Positions 35,481-44,189 of a stretch of DNA of 64,000 bases are shown piece by piece. The stretch's first letter is position 1. The number at the start of each line of letters is the position of its first letter. The notes under the pieces were generated by a model. The model worked only from the letters and a program-made list of their open reading frames with translations, searched no databases and was not told the origin of the DNA. Source of the stretch: Sphingomonas yantingensis (GTDB taxonomy: Bacteria > Pseudomonadota > Alphaproteobacteria > Sphingomonadales > Sphingomonadaceae); assembly GCF_014199325.1 (NCBI RefSeq), contig NZ_JACIJJ010000003.1:496001-560000 (forward strand). Reading direction: 5' to 3'. A program made the position numbers and the translations under genes.

Positions 35481-36551
35481 ATGCGACTGCTGAATGCCGC
35501 TCTCTTACGAAATCCTGTCGCAAAGGTGGCGGCGCCGGTGTTGATTGCGCTTTTGATCGCGGCGATCTTCGTCGTCGATACGCTGACCGATCTCGAGATC
35601 GCAGTAGCGGTTTTCTACGTGATTCCGGTCCTCCTGTCGGCGCGGGCGCTTCGGCGGCGGTCGGTGATGGCGCTGGCGCTGGCCTGCGTCGGCCTGACGC
35701 TCGTCAGCTCGCTGCTGACGCGCGAAGGCTCTTGGGAGGCGGGCGCCGTCAATCTGGCGATCAGCGGCGTCGCCATCCTCATCACCGCGTCGCTGGCGCT
35801 TCGCCTGCTGGCCGCAGAAGCGGCATTCGGCGAGGCGCGCGCACAGCTTATCCGCGTGTCGCGCGTCTCGAATCTGGGCGAACTGGCCGGGTCGATCGCG
35901 CACGAGGTCAATCAACCCCTTGGGGCCATCGCGGCGACCGCCGCCGCCGCCACGCGCTGGCTCGCCGCCGACACGCCGCAGGTCGAGGAGGCACGGGCTT
36001 CGCTCGAGCGGATTGCCGCGGACGCGCGCCGGGCCGGTGAAATCGTAACCCGGATCCGCCGCCTGTCGCAGCGTCGCCCGGCGGCACGTGAACGGGTCGA
36101 CCTGAACGACGTCGCCCGGGAGACCGTCGCACTGGCCCGTCGCGAAATCGAGAAGGCCGGGGTCAAGGTCATCGTCGTCCTCAGCGAACCGCTTCCGCCG
36201 GTGATGGGCGACTCCATCCAGCTGCAACAGGTGGCAGGCAACATTCTTGCCAACGCACTTGACGCCGTGGCGGCGATCGCACCGGATCGCCGCGTGGTCG
36301 AGGTCCTGACCCGCGCACTGCCGGACGATCGCGTCATGCTACGGATCAGCGACAGCGGCGGCGGGATCGCGCCGGCCGACATGCCGCATATCTTCGACTC
36401 GCTGTGGACGCGCAAGGACGGGGGCACGGGGCTTGGCCTCACCATTGCGCAGACGATCGTCGAATCGCATGGCGGGCACATTGCTGCGTCCAGCGGCCGC
36501 GACGGGTCGGGCACCTGCATCCAGATCATCCTTCCTCAAACGAAATCATGA
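35481..36551 (+). CDS. FixL-class membrane histidine kinase
   Basis: 356 residues from the ATG at 35481 (GAGGG about 11 nt before). Four hydrophobic segments in the first 110 residues (about 14-32, 40-54, 60-79, 91-109) and no PAS or large periplasmic domain. Phospho-acceptor motif GSIAHEVNQPLGAI with H141, N-box ILANALDA, G1 SDSGGGI, G2 GGTGLGL. This H-E-V-N-Q-P-L type is shared with FixL/DctB/TtrS kinases. Coupled to a FixJ-type regulator (ATGA). It senses through its membrane domain; the signal is unknown. Confidence 0.9.
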   Translation: MRLLNAALLRNPVAKVAAPVLIALLIAAIFVVDTLTDLEIAVAVFYVIPVLLSARALRRRSVMALALACVGLTLVSSLLTREGSWEAGAVNLAISGVAILITASLALRLLAAEAAFGEARAQLIRVSRVSNLGELAGSIAHEVNQPLGAIAATAAAATRWLAADTPQVEEARASLERIAADARRAGEIVTRIRRLSQRRPAARERVDLNDVARETVALARREIEKAGVKVIVVLSEPLPPVMGDSIQLQQVAGNILANALDAVAAIAPDRRVVEVLTRALPDDRVMLRISDSGGGIAPADMPHIFDSLWTRKDGGTGLGLTIAQTIVESHGGHIAASSGRDGSGTCIQIILPQTKS

Positions 36552-37174
36552 CGATGGAAAATCAACGCCCCGTCATCCGCATCATCGACGATGACCCGTC
36601 GATGCGCGCCGCGCTGGCGGATCTGCTGGCGTCGATGGGTTATGCGACGCGCGGCTATCAATCGGTCGCCGCGTTCGTCGAGGCCGATGACGACCTTCCG
36701 GGTTGCATGTTACTCGACGTCCGGATGCCGGGCGAAGGCGGGCTCGCCTTTTTCGAAAGCGATGCCTTCGGGTCGATCGGACTGCCAGCGATCTTCGTGT
36801 CGGGACATGGCGACGTGGCGATGGCCGTCCGCGCGATGCGGCAGGGGGCGATCGACTTCCTTACCAAGCCCTTCGACGATCAGGCGCTCCTCGATGCGGT
36901 GAACAGGGCGATCGGTCAGGACGCAGCCGTTCGCCACGAGCGAGCGGCCGACGCCGACTTGCGGGCACGATATGGCCTATTGAACGCCGGCGAGCGCGAC
37001 GTCCTGAGGCTGATCGTCGATGGCAAATCGAACAAGGAAGCCGCCCTCGCGCTCGGGTTCAGCGAGATCACGGTCAAAGTCCGTCGGGGGAGCGTCATGC
37101 GGAAGCTGGAAGCGCAGTCGCTGCCGGACTTGGTGCGCCTCGCGGATCGGCTTGGACACGCTGATCGGACGTGA
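36548..37174 (+). CDS. FixJ-class response regulator (REC-LuxR HTH)
   Basis: 208 residues. Receiver with D14-D16, phospho-site D57 (MLLDVRMPGEGG), switch S/T (FVSGHGDV) and K107 (LTKPFDDQ). LuxR-type HTH near 140-200: LNAGERDVLRLIVDGKSNKE, AALALGFSEITVKVRRGSVM. The G-H-G-D-V loop is typical of FixJ/TtrR. The target is unknown; the inverted repeat at 35341-35366 is a candidate for autoregulation. Confidence 0.9.
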   Translation: MTMENQRPVIRIIDDDPSMRAALADLLASMGYATRGYQSVAAFVEADDDLPGCMLLDVRMPGEGGLAFFESDAFGSIGLPAIFVSGHGDVAMAVRAMRQGAIDFLTKPFDDQALLDAVNRAIGQDAAVRHERAADADLRARYGLLNAGERDVLRLIVDGKSNKEAALALGFSEITVKVRRGSVMRKLEAQSLPDLVRLADRLGHADRT

Positions 37175-37233
37175 AAGGGGACGACGGCGCGCTGTGACCA
37201 AGCCGATATAGGCGCGTCGTCTGCGTCCACCGC

Positions 37234-37293
37234 GACCCAGTTGCGGTCATTCGGCGCCGACAGGATGATTCCCGAAACCCACCATTCGTTCAC
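37234..37293. repeat. Dispersed intergenic repeat copy
   Basis: GACCCAGTTGCGGTCATTCG (37234 on), then CGAAACCCACCATTCGTTCA ending at 37292. This is the two-part structure shared with 43399-43459 and 54391-54451. Confidence 0.6.
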
Positions 37294-37551
37294 CTAAGCA
37301 GCCGTCGAAACGGTTTCCCCGGCGGCGTACCGTCAAGGCGCCACGCTCCGACCTTTGCGAAGCGCCAGTCATTCGCGTCGTGGACGCGCAGGTTGCGCCA
37401 GTGCCGATCAAGGCCGAGAGACGCATCGGTTGCCGCCGTGCCGACCAGCGCCGAGGCGATGGTGAGGCCGACTTCCTCGGCCAATGCCTTGGTGCCGAGC
37501 GCCAGGACGGACGCCTCCGCGATCCCCCGACGACATTTTCGGACAGCGTCA
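37290..37551 (-). pseudogene. C-terminal fragment of an SfnB/DszC-like acyl-CoA-dehydrogenase-fold flavoprotein
   Basis: The frame reads RRGIAEASVLALGTKALAEE, VGLTIASALVGTAATDASLG, LDRHWRNLRVHDANDWRFAK, VGAWRLDGTPP, then a stop. L-D-R-H-W-R-N-x-R-x-H is the well-known C-terminal motif of SfnB/dibenzothiophene-monooxygenase-like flavoproteins. About three quarters of the gene is missing at the N-terminal side, cut where the zinc-type dehydrogenase gene's upstream region begins. A shorter second copy lies at 24999-25083. Confidence 0.65.
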
Positions 37552-37586
37552 CTATCTCATGCGCGTCATCATCAGGAGCAAGACCC

Positions 37587-38618
37587 ATGCGCGCCATCGC
37601 CTATCGTGAGCCCGGTTCGATCGAGCGGCCGGACGCTCTTTCCGATCTGGAGTTGTCGCGGCCCGTGCCGAGCGGCCGGGACCTGCTCGTTGCGGTCGAG
37701 GCGGTTTCGGTGAACCCGGTCGACGCCAAAGTGCGTGCGGCGGCGGGGCCGTTCGACGGCCGGTCCGAACGCATCCTCGGCTGGGACGCGGCCGGCGTCG
37801 TGCAGGCGATCGGCCCGGACGTGACTCGTTTCGAGGTTGGGGACCCGATATTCTATGCCGGCGACATTTCGCGCGACGGCAGCAATGCCGAATATCAGCT
37901 CGTCGACGAGCGGATCGTCGGCCATCGACCGCGAAGCATCGGCGCGGCGGACGCCGCCGCATTGCCGCTCACCGCGATCACGGCATGGGAGACGCTGTTC
38001 GATCGGCTGCGGGTCGCGGACCAGCCTGCGGGCGGCACCCGGGCCATCCTCATCATCGGCGGCGCCGGCGGCGTCGGCTCCGCCGCGATCCAGATCGCGC
38101 GCGCGAAGACCGACCTGACCGTCATCGCAACCGCGTCGCGGCTCGAAACGCAGGCCTGGACGCAAGAACTAGGGGCTCATCACGTGCTCGACCACAGCCG
38201 CCCGCTAGCACCACAGATCGCTGCGCTGGATCTCGGCGCGCCCGCCTTCGTCTTTTCCACGACGCACACCGATCGGCATCTCGCCGACATCGCGGATCTG
38301 ATCGCACCGCAAGGCCGTTTCGCGCTGATCGATGATCCGGAAACCCTCGATATCGTCGCCTTCAAGCGCAAGGCGGTGTCGGTCCATTGGGAATTGATGT
38401 TCACCCGGTCGCTGTTCGATACGCCCGATATTGGCGAACAGGGTCGGCTGCTCGATGCCGTCGCCGAGCTCGTCGATGCCGGTCGTATCCGTACGACCGC
38501 CACCGAGACGCTGTCGCCGATCAACGCGGCGAACCTGATCGAGGCCCATCGCCGCATCGAAAGCGGAACCACGCGGGGCAAGATCGTTCTCACCGGCTGG
38601 GGAGCCAATCCCACCTGA
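37587..38618 (+). CDS. Zinc-type alcohol dehydrogenase family / quinone oxidoreductase
   Basis: 343 residues from the ATG at 37587 (AGGAG 8 nt before). GroES-like N-terminus (AVEAVSVNPVDAKVRAAAGP, ILGWDAAGVVQAIGPDV) and Rossmann motif ILIIGGAGGVGSAAIQIARA, ATASRLET. It lacks the structural and catalytic zinc ligands (no G-H-E, no Cys cluster), so it belongs to the zinc-independent QOR/ZADH branch of NADPH enone or quinone reductases. It stands alone between repeats. Confidence 0.85.
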   Translation: MRAIAYREPGSIERPDALSDLELSRPVPSGRDLLVAVEAVSVNPVDAKVRAAAGPFDGRSERILGWDAAGVVQAIGPDVTRFEVGDPIFYAGDISRDGSNAEYQLVDERIVGHRPRSIGAADAAALPLTAITAWETLFDRLRVADQPAGGTRAILIIGGAGGVGSAAIQIARAKTDLTVIATASRLETQAWTQELGAHHVLDHSRPLAPQIAALDLGAPAFVFSTTHTDRHLADIADLIAPQGRFALIDDPETLDIVAFKRKAVSVHWELMFTRSLFDTPDIGEQGRLLDAVAELVDAGRIRTTATETLSPINAANLIEAHRRIESGTTRGKIVLTGWGANPT

Positions 38619-38653
38619 CCGGTGCGGCGGCTTGGCGGGCTTTCGGCCGATCC

Positions 38654-38714
38654 GACCCAATCCCGGTCATTCCGCTTCGATTGCTCTGTTTTAAAGCCCG
38701 CCGCTTGTTCGAAA
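38654..38714. repeat. Diverged dispersed intergenic repeat copy
   Basis: GACCCAATCCCGGTCATTCC, then AAAGCCCGCCGCTTGTTCGA about 25 nt later, in the convergent gap between the dehydrogenase and azoR genes. Confidence 0.5.
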
Positions 38715-38784
38715 CTGTTCGGGAGGATCCATCAGGTGACCAGCCACGGACTGCTCTCCGTGGCTGGCTTTGATATCGACCCGA

Positions 38785-39390
38785 TCAAGCGGCGACCGCC
38801 TGAATCCGTTTCGCGGCGCTCGCCATTGCAGCCTGATCCTGCTCGGGTCCGTAAGCGATGCCTTCCGCCTGGATTACCTCGACGTCCTGAATACCAAGAA
38901 AATTCAAGATCGCCGTAAGGTAGGTCGACAGATGATCGTACGCCGCGAACGGTCCTCGCGAGTATATCCCGCCCGATGAGAGGACGAGATAGACCTTGCC
39001 GCCCAACAAACCGTGCGGCCCCTCGGCCGTGTAGCTGAATGTCTGCCCGGCGATCGCCACATGGTCCACCCATGCCTTCAATGTCGAGGGCACCGTGAAG
39101 TTGTACATAGGCGATCCGATCACGACGACGTCCGCTGCCTTGAGCTCCTCCACCAGCGCCTTGGACCGGCTCTTCGTCTCGGCCGACTTGGTGCCGTTGA
39201 AGTCCTCGCCCGTCCAGGCATCCCGGATCGTCATGTCGACATGAGGAAGCGGGTTTGCGACGAGATCCCGATACACGATCGTTGCGTCCGGATTAGCCGC
39301 TGCGAGCCGCGCAACGAGTTCGCTCGAGAGGCGGCGTGTATGCGAGGTAGCGCTGTCGCTTGCGCTGGCATCGATGTGCAGGATGTTCAT
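38785..39390 (-). CDS. azoR: FMN-dependent NADH azoreductase
   Basis: 201 residues. Flavodoxin-like fold: N-terminal ILHIDASASDSATSHTRRLS (phosphate-binding S-A-S-x), GSPMYNFTVPSTLKAWVDHV (the M-Y-N-F FMN motif), SSGGIYSRG and LGIQDVEVIQAEGI. Length matches AzoR dimers. It reduces quinones or azo compounds using NADH. Divergent from an HxlR gene, across repeated ATGTGACC half-sites, as in known quinone-inducible pairs. Confidence 0.9.
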   Translation of the reverse strand: MNILHIDASASDSATSHTRRLSSELVARLAAANPDATIVYRDLVANPLPHVDMTIRDAWTGEDFNGTKSAETKSRSKALVEELKAADVVVIGSPMYNFTVPSTLKAWVDHVAIAGQTFSYTAEGPHGLLGGKVYLVLSSGGIYSRGPFAAYDHLSTYLTAILNFLGIQDVEVIQAEGIAYGPEQDQAAMASAAKRIQAVAA

Positions 39391-39410
39391 AGGTCAGCTC
39401 CAGTCTGGAA

Positions 39411-39481
39411 ATGTGACCTGGGCCAGCTATGTGACCCCTAGCACCCCGCCAAGAAGGCATTTTCGGAGGACATAGTCACAT
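39411..39481. promoter_or_regulatory. HxlR half-sites between azoR and the regulator gene
   Basis: ATGTGACC occurs at 39411-39418 and 39429-39436 as a direct repeat, and the inverted GTCACAT at 39475-39481, overlapping the regulator start. They are candidate binding sites for the divergent HxlR protein. Confidence 0.5.
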
Positions 39482-39854
39482 GGAGCTGACCACCCCCGAG
39501 CCGATTCATACCGAATGCAAACGGTTCAGCGGCGTTCTCGGCCTGATCGGCGACAAATGGACCGTCATGATCGTGATGACGCTCACGGAGCGGCCACGGC
39601 GGTTCAACGACATCAAGCGAACCATCGGCGGCATCAGCCAGCAGATGCTCGCCCGCACGCTACGTGCGCTTGAGCGCGATGGCATGGTGACCCGCACCGT
39701 TTATCCAACCGTGCCGCCTCAGGTGGAGTACGACCTCACCGCGCTTGGCAGGTCGCTGGCCGGCCCGATCCGCGAACTCGGGTACTGGGCCAACGCACAC
39801 ATTTCGGAAATCGAGAACAACCGGTCAGCGTTCGACGCGGCTAGAGACGGCTGA
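39480..39854 (+). CDS. HxlR-family transcriptional regulator
   Basis: 124 residues. CKRFSGVLGLIGDKWTVMIV, then RRFNDIKRTIGGISQQMLAR (recognition helix), TLRALERDGMVTRTVYPTVP. A Cys (C13) lies in the N-terminal arm (HTECKRF), the position of the redox-sensing thiol in YodB/QorR-like proteins. GGAGG is seen 10 nt before the ATG. Probably represses azoR and itself in response to electrophiles or quinones. Confidence 0.9.
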   Translation: MELTTPEPIHTECKRFSGVLGLIGDKWTVMIVMTLTERPRRFNDIKRTIGGISQQMLARTLRALERDGMVTRTVYPTVPPQVEYDLTALGRSLAGPIRELGYWANAHISEIENNRSAFDAARDG

Positions 39855-39882
39855 TAGCCGATAAAGATCGGCACGGACTCGC

Positions 39883-40773
39883 TCAACCGACCTCCCGAGC
39901 CATCTCGATCAGGGCCTTGAACGCGGCGGACGGGTTGCGTCGACTGGGGTAATAGAGGCTCAGGCGGGCCAGGGGCGGTGTCCATTCCTCAAGCACACGA
40001 ACAAGCCGTCCCGCCTTGATGTCGTCGCGCACGTCGGCCTCCATGAAATAGCCGATCCCAACGCCGTCGAGCACTACGATTAGTGCGAGGCTCGCCTCGT
40101 CGAGGGTCATCGGACCGTCGACGTCGATCTGAAGCGGCTCACCGTCTTTCTGGAATTGCCAGCGATGCAGTGCACCGTTCGGCAGGCGGATGCGCAGGCA
40201 GGCATGTCGCAGCAGATCGGGGGGCACGTGCGGCGTGCCGTTCGCCTCCAGATAACCAGGTGATGCCACGACCGCGAAGCCCCGCGGCGGTCCGACCGGA
40301 ATAGCGATCATGTCGCTCGGCACGAGGTCGGCGCGCCTGGGACCGAGATCGAATCCTGCCTCGACGATGTCGACGATCCGTCCCTCCGTGACCAGATCGA
40401 TGTGCACCTGCGGATAGCACTTCAGGAACCGGATCAGCAGCGGGCGCAGGATTTCTCGCGCGCCGGAGGCGAACGCGTTGATGCGCAGCGTCCCCGATGG
40501 CGTTTCCACCTGCGATCGCGCGACGCTCATGGCATCGTGCAGCGCCCTCACCGCCGGCCTGATCTGGTCGACGAAGGTCTGCCCGGCGTCGGTCAGCGAG
40601 ACGCTGCGCGTCGTGCGGTTGAACAACCGGACGCCGACCCGTCGCTCGAGCTTGGCGATCAGGTTGCTGAGCGCCGTGGCGGAAAGGCCCAGTTCCAATG
40701 CCGCCGCACGGAACGAACCGTGCCGGGCGATGGCGAGAACCGCGTCGAATTCGCTGAGGCCACTCCCCGCCAT
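39883..40773 (-). CDS. LysR-family transcriptional regulator
   Basis: 296 residues. N-terminal [62 protein letters not shown]. Effector domain from about 90 with [20 protein letters not shown]. The protein resembles the LysR regulators that control SDR/oxidoreductase operons. It is divergent from a SnoaL-like/SDR operon 95 nt away, which it probably regulates. Confidence 0.9.
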   Translation of the reverse strand: MAGSGLSEFDAVLAIARHGSFRAAALELGLSATALSNLIAKLERRVGVRLFNRTTRSVSLTDAGQTFVDQIRPAVRALHDAMSVARSQVETPSGTLRINAFASGAREILRPLLIRFLKCYPQVHIDLVTEGRIVDIVEAGFDLGPRRADLVPSDMIAIPVGPPRGFAVVASPGYLEANGTPHVPPDLLRHACLRIRLPNGALHRWQFQKDGEPLQIDVDGPMTLDEASLALIVVLDGVGIGYFMEADVRDDIKAGRLVRVLEEWTPPLARLSLYYPSRRNPSAAFKALIEMAREVG

Positions 40774-40868
40774 TAGCCCGATTTTCGAAACGTCAGATAC
40801 GGTTTTGCCACGATTATCATGAGCAATCGTATCGCTAGATTGGTCGTGTCCCGTCAAGGAGCCGAGCA

Positions 40869-41204
40869 ATGACGATCGATCTTCCAAAACCCGTCGCAGA
40901 CTATGTTGCTGCGAACGCCCGTCTGGACGTGGACGGCATGTTGCGGCCCTTCTCACCCGACGCCGTCGTTCACGACCTTGGCATCGGCAAGCGGTTCGAG
41001 GGAATTGCCGAGATGCGCACGCTGTTCGAGGAGGAGGTTGTTCCGGTGCGGGCGATCTTCACGCCGGACACCGCTCGCCGCGAAGACGGCAAGCTGGTCG
41101 TCGAGGGACCGGCGCACGGCGACTTTCCGGGCAGCCCGCTCCGCTTCACCTACCGCTTCACGCTGCGGGACGAGGCGATCACCGCGCTGGAGATCGCGCT
41201 GTGA
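40869..41204 (+). CDS. SnoaL/NTF2-like fold protein
   Basis: 111 residues. The NTF2-like pattern is [35 protein letters not shown] in two blocks, then [19 protein letters not shown] [19 protein letters not shown] and [13 protein letters not shown] precedes the ATG. Such cone-shaped proteins are isomerases, hydrolases or polyketide cyclases, or have no known activity. Its GTGA overlap with the SDR gene shows co-translation. Confidence 0.8.
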   Translation: MTIDLPKPVADYVAANARLDVDGMLRPFSPDAVVHDLGIGKRFEGIAEMRTLFEEEVVPVRAIFTPDTARREDGKLVVEGPAHGDFPGSPLRFTYRFTLRDEAITALEIAL

Positions 41205-41989
41205 CCGCGGCGATCGATGCGACCGAGTTCGCCGGCAAGCGCGTCGTCGTCAGCGGCGGCACCAAAGGCCTTGGCCGCGCGACCATCGAGCGCTTCCTGG
41301 CCGGGGGCGCGCAGGTCATCACCGCCGCCCGATCGGAAGGTAGCGCGCTGGCCGATGCGATCTTCGTGCGAGCAGACCTGACGACCCCAGAGGGCGCTGC
41401 AGCGCTGGCCGAGGCGGCACTCGACCGGATGGGCGGCATCGACATTGTCGCGCATGTCGTTGGTGGGTCGGCATCGCCCGGCGGCGGCTTTGCAGCGCTC
41501 ACCGATGCGCACTGGCTGGCCGAACTGAACCTGAACCTGCTGGCCGCCGTCCGGCTCGACCGCCTCCTAGCCCCGCAGATGATCGACTGGGGAAGCGGCA
41601 CGATCGTCCATGTCACCTCGATCCAGGCCATCCTGCCGCTGCCGGAATCAACGACCGCCTATGCCGCTGCCAAGGCGGCGCTCAGGACCTACAGCAAGTC
41701 CCTGTCGAAGGAGCTTGGGCCCAAAGGCGTGCGGGTCAACGCCGTCTCCCCCGGCTGGATCATGACCGAGGCGGCAGGCGACTTTCTGGAGCGCATCCGC
41801 AGCGCGACCGGCGGCACGATCGAGGACGCGCGGCAGCAGGTCCTCGATGGCCTCGGCGGCATCCCGATCGGGCGGGCTGCCGAACCTCACGAGGTCGCCG
41901 ACCTGATCGCCTATCTGGCATCGGAACGCGCGGCCGCGATCCACGGCGCCGAGTTCATCATCGACGGCGGCACGGTCCGAACCGTTTGA
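41201..41989 (+). CDS. Short-chain dehydrogenase/reductase
   Basis: 262 residues from a GTG overlapping the SnoaL-like stop. Cofactor motif VVSGGTKGLGRATIERFLAG, ARSEGS, NNAG position replaced by HVVGGSASPGG, catalytic region HVTSIQAILPLPESTTAYAA with Y-x3-K (YAAAKAALRTYSKSL), PG motif and IHGAEFIIDGGTVRTV. The usual NNAG loop is unorthodox. Operon with the SnoaL-like gene; likely controlled by the divergent LysR. Confidence 0.87.
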   Translation: MTAAIDATEFAGKRVVVSGGTKGLGRATIERFLAGGAQVITAARSEGSALADAIFVRADLTTPEGAAALAEAALDRMGGIDIVAHVVGGSASPGGGFAALTDAHWLAELNLNLLAAVRLDRLLAPQMIDWGSGTIVHVTSIQAILPLPESTTAYAAAKAALRTYSKSLSKELGPKGVRVNAVSPGWIMTEAAGDFLERIRSATGGTIEDARQQVLDGLGGIPIGRAAEPHEVADLIAYLASERAAAIHGAEFIIDGGTVRTV

Positions 41990-42043
41990 ACGTCCGCCGC
42001 TGGGCCTACCTGGCTTCTGCGTTGCTTGCACCGTGACTGAGCA

Positions 42044-42101
42044 GACCCAGTTTCGGTCATTCGAGATCTCACGCTCACGATCTGAATCAGCCGTTCATTC
42101 C
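42044..42101. repeat. Dispersed intergenic repeat copy
   Basis: GACCCAGTTTCGGTCATTCG, then GAATCAGCCGTTCATTCC about 30 nt later. Confidence 0.55.
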
Positions 42102-42203
42102 TGCATCGTTGCGCGTCTTTGTCGGTCCGCTAATCCATAGCTCGCGCAAGGTAAGTCCGGTGATTTGGTATAAGGCTGCCTCGCCTTGAAAGGGGAAGGC
42201 TCC

Positions 42204-43373
42204 GTGACGATCCGGATTCATGCTGCAACGCTATTGCTCGCGACCTCGCTCTGCCAGCCCGTCTCCGCGCAACAATCACCGGCCCCGCCTGCCGCAACCG
42301 ACGGGTTCGAGCCCGCCCGCGCGATCATCGCCGACGTCCAGAAGATCGTGACGCCGAACGGCGTCGACGAGACGTTGATCCTCGACCTCGGTGGTGCGCG
42401 GCAAGTCGTGAACGTCCGAGGTGCCGATCGCGCCAATCCCATCCTCCTTTACATCCATGGCGGCCCCGGTTCGGTCGAAATGCCGATGGCCTGGAGTTTC
42501 CAACATCCCTGGGAAGACTTCTTCACGGTGGTCCAGTGGGACCAGCGGGGCGCCGGCCGTTCCTATCCCCTCAACGACCCGGCCGTCATCGCACCGACGC
42601 TCCAGGTGGAGCGGTACCGCGACGATGCAATCGCCCTCATCGAACAGCTCGGCGCTCGCCTTGGACAGCGCAAAGTGTTCGTGCTCGGCCACAGCTTTGG
42701 CTCGGCAGTCGGCCTGGCCATCGCCCAGGCGCGACCCGACCTGCTCCACGCCTATATCGGCATGGGTCAGCTCATCGATTTTCGAGAGAACGAGCGTGTA
42801 GGCATGCGGCAAACGCTGGCGATCGCGCGCGAGCGGCGCGATGCCGACGCGGTGCGAGCCATCACTGCGTTGCGGCCCTATCCCGATCGCGGCCCGTTCA
42901 CGATTGTGCAGGCGGACGCCTGGCGCCGCTATGCCAACCGCTATGGCTCGCTGGCCGGACGGCGCCCCGATGCTGACTTCTACTTTAACTCAACCAAGCT
43001 ATCGCCCCTTTATACCCCGGCGGACCGGGCTGCGTGGGAGAAAGGCAGCAGCTTCACCGTGACGACGCTTTGGCCCAGGCTGGCGGACGTATCGTTCGCA
43101 TCCCTGGGACGGCTGGAGGTTCCCGTCGCCCTCCTGCTCGGCCGCCGCGACAGCACCACCCCGTCCAACATCGCGGCTGGCTGGCTCGGGCGGCTCGCGG
43201 CACCAAGCCGGACATTGTGCTGGTTTGAGAACTCGGGACACCTGCCGATGATCGAGGAGCCGGGTCGCACGCTAGCCGCCCTGCTACTGGTTCGGGCTCG
43301 GGCCCGAGGACTGGCGGCTGTTCCTTCCAACGTCGATACAGCTTGCTCGCAACTGGGATCCGGCGCGCGATAA
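42204..43373 (+). CDS. Exported alpha/beta hydrolase, proline-iminopeptidase-like
   Basis: About 389 residues from a GTG at 42204, 5 nt after AAGGGGAAGG. Signal peptide MTIRIHAATLLLATSLCQPV...AQQ. Core: LLYIHGGPGSVEMPMAWSFQ (the H-G-G-P-G oxyanion motif of S33 peptidases), VVQWDQRGAGRSYP, nucleophile in LGHSFGSAVG, LLLGRRDSTTPSN (acid) and ENSGHLPMIEEP (His). S33 members include proline iminopeptidases, epoxide hydrolases and esterases. The exported location argues against a standard cytosolic iminopeptidase. Monocistronic. Confidence 0.85.
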   Translation: MTIRIHAATLLLATSLCQPVSAQQSPAPPAATDGFEPARAIIADVQKIVTPNGVDETLILDLGGARQVVNVRGADRANPILLYIHGGPGSVEMPMAWSFQHPWEDFFTVVQWDQRGAGRSYPLNDPAVIAPTLQVERYRDDAIALIEQLGARLGQRKVFVLGHSFGSAVGLAIAQARPDLLHAYIGMGQLIDFRENERVGMRQTLAIARERRDADAVRAITALRPYPDRGPFTIVQADAWRRYANRYGSLAGRRPDADFYFNSTKLSPLYTPADRAAWEKGSSFTVTTLWPRLADVSFASLGRLEVPVALLLGRRDSTTPSNIAAGWLGRLAAPSRTLCWFENSGHLPMIEEPGRTLAALLLVRARARGLAAVPSNVDTACSQLGSGAR

Positions 43374-43398
43374 CCGACCGACCGCTTTGCACCGCTAA

Positions 43399-43525
43399 GA
43401 CCCAGAATCGGTCATTCGGCGGCCCCTGAATGCGCTCCCAAACCGGTCATTCGTTCATCGCGTCGAAGCGCGGCGATTGGCACCGTTTGAAAATCCGAAT
43501 GTCCGCTATGGGCAGGTTAGCTGCC
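43399..43525. repeat. Dispersed intergenic repeat, best-preserved long copy
   Basis: GACCCAGAATCGGTCATTCG, then CCAAACCGGTCATTCGTTCA about 30 nt later, then a third block GAATGTCCGCTATGGGCAGG. The whole is collinear with 54391-54510. Confidence 0.65.
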
Positions 43526-43867
43526 GTAGGTCGGGTGTTGTCTCACCCAAGCGATCGCTGCCCTACACGCGGGTTCACCGACTAATTTCGCGTAACTCTC
43601 AGCCTCGTTCCATTCCGTTTCGAACTTGACCTTGGCGTCAGAGTGCCATTGTTCCCGAACCTTCGAAACCGGCACAGCATCCGTTTCGCTGTCAATCGCA
43701 ACAAACGTGATGAACGGTTCTGCAAATCTATCTACACGCGCCCGCTGGAACAGCCCGCAGATCGTGCGAACACCTTCGATGTAGGAGCAATCGCCAGACA
43801 ACATGGCATTCGCCATGACGCTGATCCTTTCGCGCGCTTGCTCGATGTCGATTGCGTTGAGGCTCAC
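43517..43867 (-). CDS. Conserved hypothetical protein, DUF2489-like
   Basis: 116 residues from a GTG at 43867. MSLNAIDIEQARERISVMAN, AMLSGDCSYIEGVRTICGLF, then FITFVAIDSETDAVPVSKVR and EQWHSDAKVKFETEWNEAES. An all-alpha, mildly acidic protein with two Cys near the N-terminal third (GDCSYIEG, ICGLF). It resembles small proteins annotated DUF2489, but I cannot confirm this. Its 3' end runs into a dispersed repeat, so the C-terminus (RQHPTYGS) may have been altered by repeat insertion. Confidence 0.6.
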   Translation of the reverse strand: MSLNAIDIEQARERISVMANAMLSGDCSYIEGVRTICGLFQRARVDRFAEPFITFVAIDSETDAVPVSKVREQWHSDAKVKFETEWNEAESYAKLVGEPACRAAIAWVRQHPTYGS

Positions 43868-44189
43868 GCAATCCAGTTAAATGGTTTGAGCAACGTCCGC
43901 AATTGGGCGAAAGCCGACTGGCCGCTTGCCGCCTGAAAGACCCCTTACCGGACGTTCGCCCCCGCTTATTCAATTCTTGGAACCGGACGTTCGTTCATCA
44001 GGTTGCAAAACCGTCCACTGCGCTATTCGGCGCGTTTGCCTCGAAGCAGCGCGGGAAGTTGTCGGCGCCTGAGTGTGCGATCCAATGGCCGCGCTAAACA
44101 GCCCGTCCTCATAGGCCACCGGGTGGCTTCACAAACTTCAGGATGGCTCATCAAGCGATCGAAACTGAACGCGCACCGACGGGGGAGCC
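43868..44189. other. Intergenic region dominated by repeats
   Basis: About 320 bp. A repeat copy occupies 43891-44000; the rest shows no gene. Confidence 0.55.
43891..44000. repeat. Dispersed intergenic repeat copy
   Basis: CAACGTCCGCAATTGGGCGA at the left, GGAACCGGACGTTCGTTCAT at the right end. Confidence 0.5.

Noticed and set aside
43895..44189. Coding frames in the repeat-rich gap
   Set aside because: They run through repeat copies and show no protein-like character.
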